Below, piece after piece: positions 15,001 to 22,613 of a DNA stretch of 64,000 bases. The DNA is taken from assembly GCF_014655715.1 (NCBI RefSeq), contig NZ_BNBM01000005.1, positions 62,001 through 126,000 of the forward strand. Direction: 5' to 3'. A program made the position numbers and the translations under genes. Every line of letters starts with the position of its first letter. The stretch's first letter is position 1. Source of the DNA: Streptomyces lanatus (GTDB lineage: Bacteria; Actinomycetota; Actinomycetes; Streptomycetales; Streptomycetaceae). The notes below the pieces were generated by a model, which was given only the letters and a program-made list of their open reading frames with translations, had not been told where the DNA came from and did no database searches.

Positions 15001-16350
15001 ACCGTGAACGCTAAGACCAGCGCGAGCGCTGGCAACACCTGGCGAGACCTGCCCGCGGCGCAGCAGCCCGAGTACCCCGACACCGAGGCTCTGCGCGCAG
15101 TCGTTGCGGAGCTGGAGTCGTATCCGCCGCTCGTCTTCGCGGGCGAGTGCGATCAGCTGCGCGCCCGGATGGCATCCGTCGCCAAGGGAGAGGCGTTCCT
15201 CCTCCAGGGCGGCGACTGCGCCGAGGCATTCGACGCGGTGTCGGCCGACCACATCCGCAACAAGCTGAAGACCCTGCTCCAGATGGGCGCCGTGCTGACG
15301 TACGCTGCCTCGGTGCCGGTCGTGAAGGTCGGCCGCATCGCCGGCCAGTACTCCAAGCCGCGCTCCAAGGGCACCGAGACCCGCGACGGCGTGACCCTGC
15401 CGACCTACCGCGGCGACTCCGTCAACGGCTTCGACTTCAACGAGGCCGCCCGCATCCCGGACCCCGAGCGCCTGAAGCGGATGTACAACGCCTCCGCCTC
15501 GACGCTCAACCTGGTGCGCGCCTTCACCACCGGCGGTTACGCCGACCTGCGCCAGGTGCACGCCTGGAACCAGGACTTCGTGAAGTCGTCCCCGTCGGGC
15601 CAGCGCTACGAGCAGCTCGCGCGCGAGATCGACCAGGCGCTGAACTTCATGCACGCCTGCGGGGCCGACCCGGAGGAGTTCAAGACCGTCGAGTTCTACT
15701 CCTCCCACGAGGCACTGCTGCTCGACTACGAGTCCGCGCTGACCAGGGTCGACTCCCGCACGGGCAAGCTGTACGACGTCTCCGGGCACATGGTGTGGAT
15801 CGGTGAGCGCACCCGGCAGCTGGACGGCGCGCACATCGAGTTCGCCTCGAAGATCCGCAACCCCATCGGCATCAAGCTCGGCCCGACGACGACGGCCGAG
15901 GAGGCGCTGCAGTACATCGACCGCCTCGACCCCGAGCGCGAGCCGGGCCGGCTGACGTTCATCGTCCGCATGGGCGCCGACAAGATCCGCGACAAGCTCC
16001 CCGAGCTGGTCGAGAAGGTCACGGCGTCCGGCGCCACGGTGGCCTGGGTGACCGACCCGATGCACGGCAACACCTTCGAGGCGGCCTCCGGCCACAAGAC
16101 CCGCCGCTTCGACGATGTGCTCGACGAGGTCAAGGGCTTCTTCGAGGTCCACAAGGGCCTCGGCACCCACCCGGGCGGCATCCACGTCGAGCTCACCGGT
16201 GACGATGTCACCGAGTGCGTGGGCGGCGGCGACGAGATCTTCGTCGACGATCTGCACCAGCGCTACGAGACGGCCTGCGACCCGCGGCTCAACCGCAGTC
16301 AGTCCCTCGACCTGGCGTTCCTCGTCGCGGAGATGTACAGGGACCAGTGA
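14998..16350 (+). CDS. aroH: Class II 3-deoxy-7-phosphoheptulonate (DAHP) synthase
   Basis: A 450-residue plant/actinobacterial class II DAHP synthase condensing phosphoenolpyruvate and erythrose-4-phosphate, the first step of the shikimate pathway. Conserved blocks: LLQGGDCAEAF (about 68-78, metal-binding Cys), RIAGQYSKPRS (about 113-123), RGDSVNGFD, the KLGPTTTAEEAL segment, WVTDPMHGNT and GGIHVELTGDDVTEC near the C-terminus. GTG 14998 is favoured because of the leaderless -10; another GTG two codons later is possible. It is divergent from the attenuated anthranilate synthase, placing entry and branch steps of aromatic synthesis side by side. A 14-bp terminator stem follows. M. tuberculosis aroG (Rv2178c) is the counterpart. 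Confidence 0.95.
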   Translation: MTVNAKTSASAGNTWRDLPAAQQPEYPDTEALRAVVAELESYPPLVFAGECDQLRARMASVAKGEAFLLQGGDCAEAFDAVSADHIRNKLKTLLQMGAVLTYAASVPVVKVGRIAGQYSKPRSKGTETRDGVTLPTYRGDSVNGFDFNEAARIPDPERLKRMYNASASTLNLVRAFTTGGYADLRQVHAWNQDFVKSSPSGQRYEQLAREIDQALNFMHACGADPEEFKTVEFYSSHEALLLDYESALTRVDSRTGKLYDVSGHMVWIGERTRQLDGAHIEFASKIRNPIGIKLGPTTTAEEALQYIDRLDPEREPGRLTFIVRMGADKIRDKLPELVEKVTASGATVAWVTDPMHGNTFEAASGHKTRRFDDVLDEVKGFFEVHKGLGTHPGGIHVELTGDDVTECVGGGDEIFVDDLHQRYETACDPRLNRSQSLDLAFLVAEMYRDQ

Positions 16351-16376
16351 CGGGATCGCCTGTTACAGCGGCATGA

Positions 16377-16410
16377 GTGGGGCGCGGATCACATTCGATC
16401 CGCGCCCCAC
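16377..16410 (+). terminator. Strong hairpin terminator after aroH
   Basis: A perfect 14-bp stem (GTGGGGCGCGGATC, 16377-16390, with its complement at 16397-16410) and a 6-nt loop lies 26 bp after the aroH stop, followed by a short T-rich stretch (CTTTTA). Confidence 0.9.
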
Positions 16411-16416
16411 AGCACT

Positions 16417-16462
16417 TTTACGGTTCCTATGAGCCGGGTAAGGTTAGGTTAGCCTCACCGAT
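16417..16462 (+). promoter_or_regulatory. bfd promoter with overlapping iron box
   Basis: TTTACG (16417-16422), 16-nt spacer and TAAGGT (16439-16444) form a plausible promoter. TTAGGTTAGCCTCACCGAT (16444-16462) matches 15 of 19 positions of the DtxR/IdeR/DmdR1 iron box TTAGGTTAGGCTAACCTAA. Fe-loaded repressor here would block transcription, so bfd should be induced by iron starvation. Confidence 0.75.
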
Positions 16463-16502
16463 CAAGGGGATGGCACATCGATCCCGCCGGGAGGTGAACC
16501 GC

Positions 16503-16727
16503 GTGTACATCTGCAGTTGCTTCGGCATCACCGAGCAGCAGGTCAAGAAGCACGCGGCGGACGGCGCCTGCACTCCCCGCCAGATAGCTTCGGCCTGCAA
16601 GGCAGGCACGGACTGCGGATCGTGTGTACGTCGCATCCAGGCGCTCCTGGGCAGGGGCGCGTGCCCTCGCCGTGAGCTGGCCGACCAGGGCAAGCCGCTG
16701 CTCACCGATCTGGCGGACGCGGCCTAG
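16503..16727 (+). CDS. bfd: Bacterioferritin-associated ferredoxin
   Basis: A 74-residue [2Fe-2S] protein that reduces and mobilises iron stored in bacterioferritin. It has the BFD-like Cys pattern: VYICSCFGIT (CxC at residues 4 and 6) and ACKAGTDCGSCVRRI (CxxC). GTG 16503 is set by GGGAGG about 8 nt upstream and by the CxC starting at residue 4, as usual in the family. The gene is controlled by an overlapping iron box and converges on bfr with only 9 bp between stop codons, placing the storage protein and its release partner tail to tail. Confidence 0.92.
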   Translation: MYICSCFGITEQQVKKHAADGACTPRQIASACKAGTDCGSCVRRIQALLGRGACPRRELADQGKPLLTDLADAA

Positions 16728-16736
16728 GCCTAGGCC

Positions 16737-17213
16737 TCAGCTCGGCTGCTCGATCTGCTGCGCCAGATAGAGCGCCTCACCGAGCTTGTCGATCAGCTCC
16801 AGCTGGGTGTCCAGGTAGTCGATGTGGTGCTCCTCGTCCTCGAGGATCGACTCGAAGATGTTCGCCGAAGTGATGTCGCCCTTGTTGCGCATCACCTCGA
16901 TGCCGCGCTTGAGACGGTCGATCGCCTCCACCTCGACCTGCCGGTCGGCCTGGAACATCTCCGTCACCGTCTGGCCCACCCGCACATGGAACAGCCGCTG
17001 ATAGTTGGGCAGGCCGTCCAGCATGAGGATGCGCTCGGTGAGCTTGTCCGCGTGCTTCATCTCATCGATGGACTCTTCACGCGTGTACTTGGCGAGCTTC
17101 GTCCAGCCTTTGTTGTCCTGGATCCGATAGTGCAGCCAGTACTGGTTGATCGCGGTGAGCTCGCCGGTCAGCTGCTCGTTCAGGAATTCGAGGACCTCGG
17201 GGTCGCCCTGCAT
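16737..17213 (-). CDS. bfr: Bacterioferritin
   Basis: A 158-residue heme-containing ferritin that oxidises Fe2+ and stores it in a 24-mer shell. Ferroxidase ligands are visible: Glu18 in EQLTGELTAINQ, Glu51 and His54 with heme Met52 in ESIDEMKHADKL, Glu94, and Glu127/His130 in EDEEHHIDYLDTQLELI. Length is typical. ATG 17213 follows AAGGAG. No iron box was seen upstream; instead a CACTTA-N5-TAAGTG palindrome lies 83 bp before the start. Opposed regulation from bfd is physiologically sensible (store when iron is high, release when low). Confidence 0.95.
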   Translation of the reverse strand: MQGDPEVLEFLNEQLTGELTAINQYWLHYRIQDNKGWTKLAKYTREESIDEMKHADKLTERILMLDGLPNYQRLFHVRVGQTVTEMFQADRQVEVEAIDRLKRGIEVMRNKGDITSANIFESILEDEEHHIDYLDTQLELIDKLGEALYLAQQIEQPS

Positions 17214-17295
17214 CGCAGAGGCTCCTTCCAAGCGGGGGAACTGGCAGGTTGCGCCGCATGATTGCACCGGTGACAAAGATCGTCCAGTAAGTCTT

Positions 17296-17312
17296 CACTT
17301 AGTAAGTAAGTG
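17296..17312. promoter_or_regulatory. Inverted repeat between bfr and the sulfite-oxidase-like gene
   Basis: CACTTA-GTAAG-TAAGTG is a 17-bp inverted repeat in an unusually A/T-rich divergent gap (17214-17388). It is about 85 bp from each start codon and could control either gene. The regulator is unknown. Confidence 0.35.
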
Positions 17313-17388
17313 CATGCTTAGTCCGGTTTGCAATGAATTATTGAGGGTGGGGTCAGGTGCACTGCTTCGGGTCTGTCAGGATGGAGCC

Positions 17389-18021
17389 ATGGGTCAGCCG
17401 GTGGAGCGTGAAAGTGGAGCAGCAGCACACTCCGAGCTTCCACCGGGACAGCGTGTGCAGCGCGGCTGGCCGGTCACGCACTACGGCCCGGTTCCGAAGT
17501 TCCGTCCCGAACGCTGGGAATTCAGGGTGTTCGGGGCCACCGCCGACGGTGAGAAACACTGCTGGACCCATGAGGAATTCGCGGCCCTGCCGTACGCCAG
17601 CGTCGTCGCCGATCTGCACTGCGTCACCAAATTCAGCATGCTCGGCGCGGAATGGGGCGGCATTCCGGCCCGGACCATCCTGGAGATCGCCCCGCCCTCG
17701 CCTGCCGTCACCCATGTGATGGTCTGGGCCGAATACGGCTTCAGCTCCAACCTCCGCCTCGACGACTTCGCCGCCGAGCGCACCATCTTCGCCACCCACA
17801 AGGACGGCGAACTGCTCACGGCGGAGCACGGTTTCCCCCTCCGTCTGGTCGTCCCCCATCTGTACGCCTGGAAGGGCCCCAAGTGGGTCCGGGGCGTGGA
17901 GTACATGACCGCCGATCGCCGGGGCTTCTGGGAGGAGCGCGGCTATCACAACATCGGCGACCCCTGGCGGGAGCAGCGCTACTCCTACCAGGAGGAGCCC
18001 GGGGACGGCCCCGAGCTCTGA
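17389..18021 (+). CDS. Sulfite oxidase-like molybdopterin oxidoreductase
   Basis: A 210-residue protein with a single oxidoreductase molybdopterin-binding domain (sulfite oxidase/YedY superfamily). The Cys in VADLHCVTKFSMLGAEWGG is the expected molybdenum ligand, followed by GVEYMTADRRGFWEERGYH. No twin-arginine signal is present, so unlike YedY/MsrP it appears cytosolic. ATG 17389 is preceded by GGAG at a short distance. The natural substrate of these small actinobacterial members is unknown. It converges on the DUF4396 gene. Confidence 0.85.
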   Translation: MGQPVERESGAAAHSELPPGQRVQRGWPVTHYGPVPKFRPERWEFRVFGATADGEKHCWTHEEFAALPYASVVADLHCVTKFSMLGAEWGGIPARTILEIAPPSPAVTHVMVWAEYGFSSNLRLDDFAAERTIFATHKDGELLTAEHGFPLRLVVPHLYAWKGPKWVRGVEYMTADRRGFWEERGYHNIGDPWREQRYSYQEEPGDGPEL

Positions 18022-18045
18022 CGCTCCTGGTCCGCGCGGTGGCGG

Positions 18046-18528
18046 TCAGTGGTACTGGTGGACCACCGCATGGCCCTTGCCGCGGCCGATCATCCACTTG
18101 TTGACGGGCGTGGTCAGGACGAAGGCGACGGCCAGCGCGATCGCCAGCACTGACCAGAACAGCGGGTCGCCGAGCCCGGCGTCCATGGCGCCCGGCCACA
18201 GCACGATCACGCCGTTGTCGACCAGCTCCATCACCGCGATGGACAGGGTGTCCGCGGCCAGCGCCACCTTGAGCGCGGTCCGGATGTCGACGCCCGCCTT
18301 CAGCACTCCGCGCAGGGTGAGCGCGTAGCCGAAGAAGAACGCCAGGATGATCGCCAGGATCAGCGTCGGCACATTGCCCCAGCCGAACGCGGTGCCGATC
18401 ACCATGCCCAGCACCTCACCGATGGCACAGCCGGTGAGGCAGTGCAGGGTGGCCTGGACGGCCATCGCCCAGGTGCCGGCCGCTGCCGCCTCGTGGTGGG
18501 CGTGCGGCGCGTGCGCTTCGTGCTCCAT
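18046..18528 (-). CDS. DUF4396 membrane protein with His-rich N-terminus
   Basis: A 160-residue integral membrane protein of the DUF4396 family. The first 12 residues carry five His (positions 3, 6, 9, 11, 12), a likely metal-binding tail. About four hydrophobic segments follow (residues 20-45, 48-70, 80-105 and 118-140), with further His at the C-terminus (GHAVVHQYH). ATG 18528 follows GGGGAG. A CsoR-type operator lies about 50 bp upstream, so a role in copper handling is inferred from both the His content and the operator; function has not been established to my knowledge. Confidence 0.82.
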   Translation of the reverse strand: MEHEAHAPHAHHEAAAAGTWAMAVQATLHCLTGCAIGEVLGMVIGTAFGWGNVPTLILAIILAFFFGYALTLRGVLKAGVDIRTALKVALAADTLSIAVMELVDNGVIVLWPGAMDAGLGDPLFWSVLAIALAVAFVLTTPVNKWMIGRGKGHAVVHQYH

Positions 18529-18576
18529 GACTCTCCCCAATGCCAGGTTGCGGTTCCTGCACCGAGCAAGAACCGT

Positions 18577-18593
18577 ATACCCCCCAGGGGTAT
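18577..18593 (-). promoter_or_regulatory. CsoR-type copper operator candidate
   Basis: ATACCCC-CCA-GGGGTAT is a perfect inverted repeat (7-bp arms, 3-nt spacer) matching the form of CsoR operators described in Streptomyces lividans. It lies 49 bp upstream of the His-rich DUF4396 gene. In copper excess CsoR releases such sites, so induction by copper is predicted. Confidence 0.65.
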
Positions 18594-18604
18594 TCCGTAA
18601 CGGG

Positions 18605-19498
18605 CTACGAGTCGCGAAGTTTTTTCAGCCGCTCCACATCCGCCGCGTGCCCTTCCTTCCCGCCGGGCGTCTCGATGATCAGCGGTACGCCCTCGGTGGC
18701 GGGGTGCGTCATCAGCGCCCGGAACGGGTCCTCGCCGATATGACCTGCGCCGATGTTCTCGTGCCTGTCCTTGTGGGCGCCGACGACGTCCTTGGAGTCA
18801 TTGGCGTGGATCAGCTTCAGCCGGCCCTCGCCGACGGTGTCCACCAGCAGATCCAGGGTCTGGTGCATACCGGACGGGCCGGTCAGGTCATGGCCGGCGG
18901 CGAAGATGTGGCAGGTGTCCAGGCACACGCCCAGCTTCGGATGGGCGTCCAGCGCCTCGAAGTACGGCCCGAAGTCCCAGGTCCGCGAGCACAGCGAGAA
19001 GCCCTGGCCCGCCGTCGACTCCAGCAGCAGGAACGGATCGTCGTCGTGCGTCAGCTCGTCCAGCAGCGGCAGCATGTGCTCCCGCACCTGCTTCAGGGCC
19101 ACCGAGCGCTCCCGGCCGCCGGTCGCGCTGCCCGTGTGCACGACCACGCCCAGCGCGCCGATCTCCCGCCCACGGCGCAGCGAGTGCCGCAGCGACTCCA
19201 CCGACTTCTCGACGGTCGCCGCCGTGTGCGAGCCGAAGTTGATCAGATACGGCGCGTGCACATACGCCGGGATCGACTCGGCCTCGCACCCCGCGCGGAA
19301 CTCCTCGTCCTGCCGCGGGTTCCCGACGGGCGTGGCCCAGCCGCGCGGATTGGCGACGAAGACCTGGACGGTCTCGGCCTTGAGGTCGTGGGCGTAGGAG
19401 AGGCCGACGGAGGCGAGGCCGCCGGCCACGGGGATGTGGCCGCCGACGGGATTGCGGGGGCGGCCCGTGAGGGCGGTCCCGGACTGCTGCTTTGTCAC
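18605..19498 (-). CDS. nfo: AP endonuclease family 2 (endonuclease IV), Nfo
   Basis: A 297-residue TIM-barrel endonuclease IV that cuts DNA 5' of abasic sites in base excision repair. The trinuclear zinc ligands are distributed as expected: VHAPYLINFGS (His), VVHTGSATGG (His), LLLESTAGQG (Glu), GVCLDTCHIFAAGHD (Asp, His), LIHANDSKD (His), HENIGAGHIG (Asp/His) and LIIETPGG (Glu). Start GTG 19498; no strong ribosome site precedes it and a somewhat later start cannot be excluded, but the first conserved strand (GGHIPVAGGLA) begins only 20 residues in. Separated by 57 bp from the kinase gene, which precedes it on the same strand. Confidence 0.92.
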   Translation of the reverse strand: MTKQQSGTALTGRPRNPVGGHIPVAGGLASVGLSYAHDLKAETVQVFVANPRGWATPVGNPRQDEEFRAGCEAESIPAYVHAPYLINFGSHTAATVEKSVESLRHSLRRGREIGALGVVVHTGSATGGRERSVALKQVREHMLPLLDELTHDDDPFLLLESTAGQGFSLCSRTWDFGPYFEALDAHPKLGVCLDTCHIFAAGHDLTGPSGMHQTLDLLVDTVGEGRLKLIHANDSKDVVGAHKDRHENIGAGHIGEDPFRALMTHPATEGVPLIIETPGGKEGHAADVERLKKLRDS

Positions 19499-19555
19499 CC
19501 GTTCAGGGTGTCATGCGGTCCGGGCCGCCCCATCACCGGTCAATGACGGCTCATG

Positions 19556-21496
19556 TCACCTGATGGTGATGGTGATCGTCGAGCCCTTGGGGGCCGTCTC
19601 GCCGCCCTCCACCGACTGCTTCTTGACGGTGTCGCCGAACAGGCCGAGCAGACCACGGTCCTCGTCGACCTCGAAGCCGGCGCCCTCCAGCTCCGCCTTG
19701 GCGTCATCGACGCTGTCGCCGACCACGTCCGGGACCTCGATCATCTCGGGGCCCTTGGACAGCGTCAGCGTCACCGTGTCGCCCTCGGCGGCCTGCTTGC
19801 CCTCCGCAGGAGACTGCTGGGCGACCTTGCCCGCGTCGAACTCGGAGTTGACCCGCGCGGAGGCGATCTTCACCTTCAGGCCGGCCTCTTCCAGCTCGGC
19901 CCTGGCGTCGGCGGGGTCGTCGCCGGTGACGCCAGGGACGTCCACCGGGCTGCCCTTGCTGACGACCAGCGCGACCGCGGAGCCGGAGCGGACCTTGGTG
20001 CCGGTCCCGGGTTCCGAGGAGAGCACGGAGCCCCGGGTGACATCGTCGTTGAACTCCCGGGTCACCATGCCCGGTTGGAGCCCGCTCTCCTTCAGCTCGG
20101 CCCTCGCCTTGGCCAGCGGATAGCCCTCGATGTCGGGCACCTTCACCGTCTCCGGGCCCGCCGAGATGACCAGCTTCACGGAGTCGTTGTGCCGTATGCG
20201 GGCGCCCGTCGCCGGGTCCGTGCTGATGACGGTGCCGCGCTTGACGGTGTCGCTGTAGGCGCGCTCCACCTTGCCGACGTCGAGCCCGGCCTCCTCCAGT
20301 CGGTCCTCGGCCTGCGCCTCGGTCTTGGACAGCAGTGGCGGGACCTGGGTGAACTGGCCGGAGTTGATGTACCAGATGCCGACACCGAGGCCGAGGACCA
20401 GCAGCACGGCGGCGACGATGACGAACGGCCCGCGCGGTCGGCGCGGGGCACCTGCCCGGCGGCTGGGCGGCGGAGGCGGCGCCGGGGTCTCCAGCCGGCT
20501 GGTCCGGTTGAAGTTGGCCTCGGGCTCGTCGCCGTTCACCGGCAGCGGACGCTGGATGTTGAGCCCGCGCGGGATGACGCTCGTACGGTCGTCGGAGTTG
20601 CTGTGCTCCGCCGAGAGCGCCTGCGGCGGCACCGCGTCCAGCTGGTCCGCGCTCAGCGCGGCGCGTGTCTCGCGGGCCTGCGCGAGCAGCGCCACGGCGT
20701 CGTACGGCCGGATCTGCGGGGAGCGCGCGGTGGCCGACGCGACCAGCTCGTCGAGCTCGTACGCCAGGCCCGGGACGATCGCCGAGGGCGGCGGGACGTC
20801 CTCGTGCAGGTGCTTGTAGAGCACCACGGCGGGGGAGTCCCCGTCATGCGGCTTCTCGCCGGTGAGCATCTCGTAGAGGACGACACCGCACGCGTACACG
20901 TCGACGCGGGCGTCGGCGGTGCCGGGCTGCTCTATCTGCTCGGGCGCGAGATAGGAGACGGTGCCGAGGACGGCGCCGGTGGTGCTGGTCACGGTGTCCA
21001 CGGACCGCACGAGACCGAAGTCGGCGACTTTGACCCGGCCGTCATCCCCTATCAGGACGTTCTCCGGCTTCATGTCCCGGTGCACGAACCCGGCGCGATG
21101 CGCGGCACCGAGCGCGGCGAGCACCGGCTCCAGGATGTCGAGGGCGGCCCTGGGCTGCAGCGCGCCCCGGTCGCGCAGCACGTCACGCAGCGTGCATCCG
21201 GCGACGTACTCCATGGCGAGATAGACGTAGGACCCGTCGGTGCCCTGGTCGAAGACCTGCACGACATTGGGGTGCGCCAGTCGGGCGACGGACTTCGCCT
21301 CGCGGATGAACCGCTCGACGAACGCCCCGTCGACCGCCAGCGCGGGGTGCATCACCTTGAGCGCGAGCACGCGGTCCAGGCGGGTGTCCAGGGCCCGGTA
21401 GACCGTGGCCATCCCGCCGACCGCGATCCTCGCGTCCACGCGATACCGGCCGTCGAGCACCTGCCCGACCAGAGGGTCCTGAAGGGTCGTATCCAC
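19556..21496 (-). CDS. PASTA-domain transmembrane Ser/Thr protein kinase (PknB/PknL family)
   Basis: A 646-residue Hanks-type receptor kinase. Cytosolic kinase domain (residues 18-280): Gly-rich loop IAVGGMATVY, catalytic Lys47 in LALKVMH, FVHRDMKPEN (Asp141), ADFGL (159-163) and YLAPEQ. A Pro-rich juxtamembrane linker (335-355) and one transmembrane helix (358-377) lead to four extracellular PASTA repeats (about 384-646), each starting near a VP-x-[VI]-x-G-type motif. PASTA domains sense muropeptides or lipid II, so the kinase probably couples wall state to growth or division; the dcw cluster is 22 kb away. GTG 21496 has no Shine-Dalgarno; a TACACT -10 lies 7 nt upstream, inside a DNA-damage-type promoter. 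Counterpart of M. tuberculosis pknL by position. Confidence 0.95.
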   Translation of the reverse strand: MDTTLQDPLVGQVLDGRYRVDARIAVGGMATVYRALDTRLDRVLALKVMHPALAVDGAFVERFIREAKSVARLAHPNVVQVFDQGTDGSYVYLAMEYVAGCTLRDVLRDRGALQPRAALDILEPVLAALGAAHRAGFVHRDMKPENVLIGDDGRVKVADFGLVRSVDTVTSTTGAVLGTVSYLAPEQIEQPGTADARVDVYACGVVLYEMLTGEKPHDGDSPAVVLYKHLHEDVPPPSAIVPGLAYELDELVASATARSPQIRPYDAVALLAQARETRAALSADQLDAVPPQALSAEHSNSDDRTSVIPRGLNIQRPLPVNGDEPEANFNRTSRLETPAPPPPPSRRAGAPRRPRGPFVIVAAVLLVLGLGVGIWYINSGQFTQVPPLLSKTEAQAEDRLEEAGLDVGKVERAYSDTVKRGTVISTDPATGARIRHNDSVKLVISAGPETVKVPDIEGYPLAKARAELKESGLQPGMVTREFNDDVTRGSVLSSEPGTGTKVRSGSAVALVVSKGSPVDVPGVTGDDPADARAELEEAGLKVKIASARVNSEFDAGKVAQQSPAEGKQAAEGDTVTLTLSKGPEMIEVPDVVGDSVDDAKAELEGAGFEVDEDRGLLGLFGDTVKKQSVEGGETAPKGSTITITIR

Positions 21497-21503
21497 GCAG
21501 GTG

Positions 21504-21525
21504 AGTGTACGAGCCGACACCGACA
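21504..21525 (-). promoter_or_regulatory. PafBC/RecA-NDp-type leaderless promoter of the PASTA kinase
   Basis: Minus strand: TGTCGGTG (21525-21518), 8-nt spacer, TACACT (21509-21504), then exactly 7 nt to the GTG start at 21496. It matches TGTCRGTG-N8-TANNNT and implies a leaderless, possibly DNA-damage-inducible transcript. Confidence 0.55.
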
Positions 21526-21614
21526 GCCCCGCCCGTTCGGCCGAGATAGGGGCGGGACTGAAGCCGACCTGTGACGGACGCCTCATTGATCGACGGGTGT
21601 CATCGAACGTGCGT

Positions 21615-22409
21615 TCAGAATGCGGGTCGTTCCGGGTCCAGCCGCGCCATGCCGTCCACCGGGGACGACGCCTCCGCGAAATGGCGCTTCGGTATCCGGC
21701 CCGCCCGGTACGCCAACCGCCCCGCCTCCACGGCATGCCTCATCGCGTCGGCCATCAGCACCGGCTCCTGTGCCCGTGTCACCGCCGAGGCGAGCATCAC
21801 ACCCGCACACCCCAGCTCCATCGCGAGCGCCGAGTCGGACGCCGTACCGGCACCCGCGTCCAGGATCACCGGCACACGCGCGTGCTCCATGATCAACTGG
21901 AAGTTGTGCGGGTTGCGGATGCCGAGCCCCGACCCGATCGGGGAGCCGAGCGGCATGATCGCCGCACAGCCCACGTCCTCCAGCTTCCGCGCCAGCACCG
22001 GGTCGTCGTTCGTGTACGGCAGCACCGTGAACCCGTCGTCCACCAGTGTCTCCGCCGCGTCCAGCAGCTCGATCGGATCCGGCAGCAGCGTGCGTTCGTC
22101 GGCGATGACCTCCAGCTTGATCAGCTCCGTACCGAGCGCCTCGCGCGCGAGGCGGGCCGTCAGCACGGCTTCCCCGGCCGTGAAGCACCCCGCGGTGTTC
22201 GGCAGCACCCGGATCCCGAGCTTCTCCAGCACCGACAGCACCGAGCCGTGCACCGACGGGTCGACCCGCCGCATCGCGACGGTCGTCAGCTCCGTGCCGG
22301 ACGCGACCAGCGCCCGCTCCAGCACGTCCAGGCTGGGCGCTCCGCCCGTGCCCATGATCAGGCGGGACGTGAAGGACGTACCGCCGATGACAAAGGGATC
22401 GTCGGCCAT
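21615..22409 (-). CDS. thiG: Thiazole synthase
   Basis: A 264-residue TIM-barrel enzyme forming the thiazole phosphate moiety of thiamine from deoxyxylulose-5-phosphate, dehydroglycine and ThiS thiocarboxylate. Motifs: SRLIMGTGGAPSLD at the N-terminus, the Schiff-base Lys in ELIKLEVIADERTLLPD, CAAIMPLGSPIGSGLGI, and VILDAGAGTASDSALAMELGC. It is the last gene of thiO-thiS-thiG, 3 bp after thiS, with GGAGG upstream of ATG 22409, and falls under the TPP riboswitch at the head of the operon. Confidence 0.96.
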   Translation of the reverse strand: MADDPFVIGGTSFTSRLIMGTGGAPSLDVLERALVASGTELTTVAMRRVDPSVHGSVLSVLEKLGIRVLPNTAGCFTAGEAVLTARLAREALGTELIKLEVIADERTLLPDPIELLDAAETLVDDGFTVLPYTNDDPVLARKLEDVGCAAIMPLGSPIGSGLGIRNPHNFQLIMEHARVPVILDAGAGTASDSALAMELGCAGVMLASAVTRAQEPVLMADAMRHAVEAGRLAYRAGRIPKRHFAEASSPVDGMARLDPERPAF

Positions 22410-22412
22410 GGT

Positions 22413-22613
22413 TCAGCCTCCTTGCACTGCGGTGAGGACCTCGACGCGATCGCCCTCGGAGAGGGAGGTCGACGGCCACTGTCCGCGCGGGACGACGGTT
22501 TCGTTGAGGGCGGCGGCCACTCCGGAGGGCGCCGCGGTGAGCATCCGTACGGCGACGTCGAGGGCCGTACCGGGAGCGACCTCTCGCCGCTCCCCGTTGA
22601 GGGAGATGTTCAT
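22413..22613 (-). CDS. thiS: Sulfur carrier protein ThiS
   Basis: A 66-residue ubiquitin-fold sulfur carrier for thiazole formation. It ends in the obligatory Gly-Gly (VQGG) that is adenylated and converted to a thiocarboxylate. N-terminal MNISLNGERREV and internal NETVVPRGQW are typical. It overlaps the thiO stop by 4 bp (ATGA) and is followed 3 bp later by thiG, so all three are translationally linked. Confidence 0.95.
   Translation of the reverse strand: MNISLNGERREVAPGTALDVAVRMLTAAPSGVAAALNETVVPRGQWPSTSLSEGDRVEVLTAVQGG

Noticed and set aside
19553..21574. Open frame of 673 codons on the plus strand
   Set aside because: Antisense to the PASTA kinase; low-complexity Arg/Gly/Asp composition typical of shadow frames.
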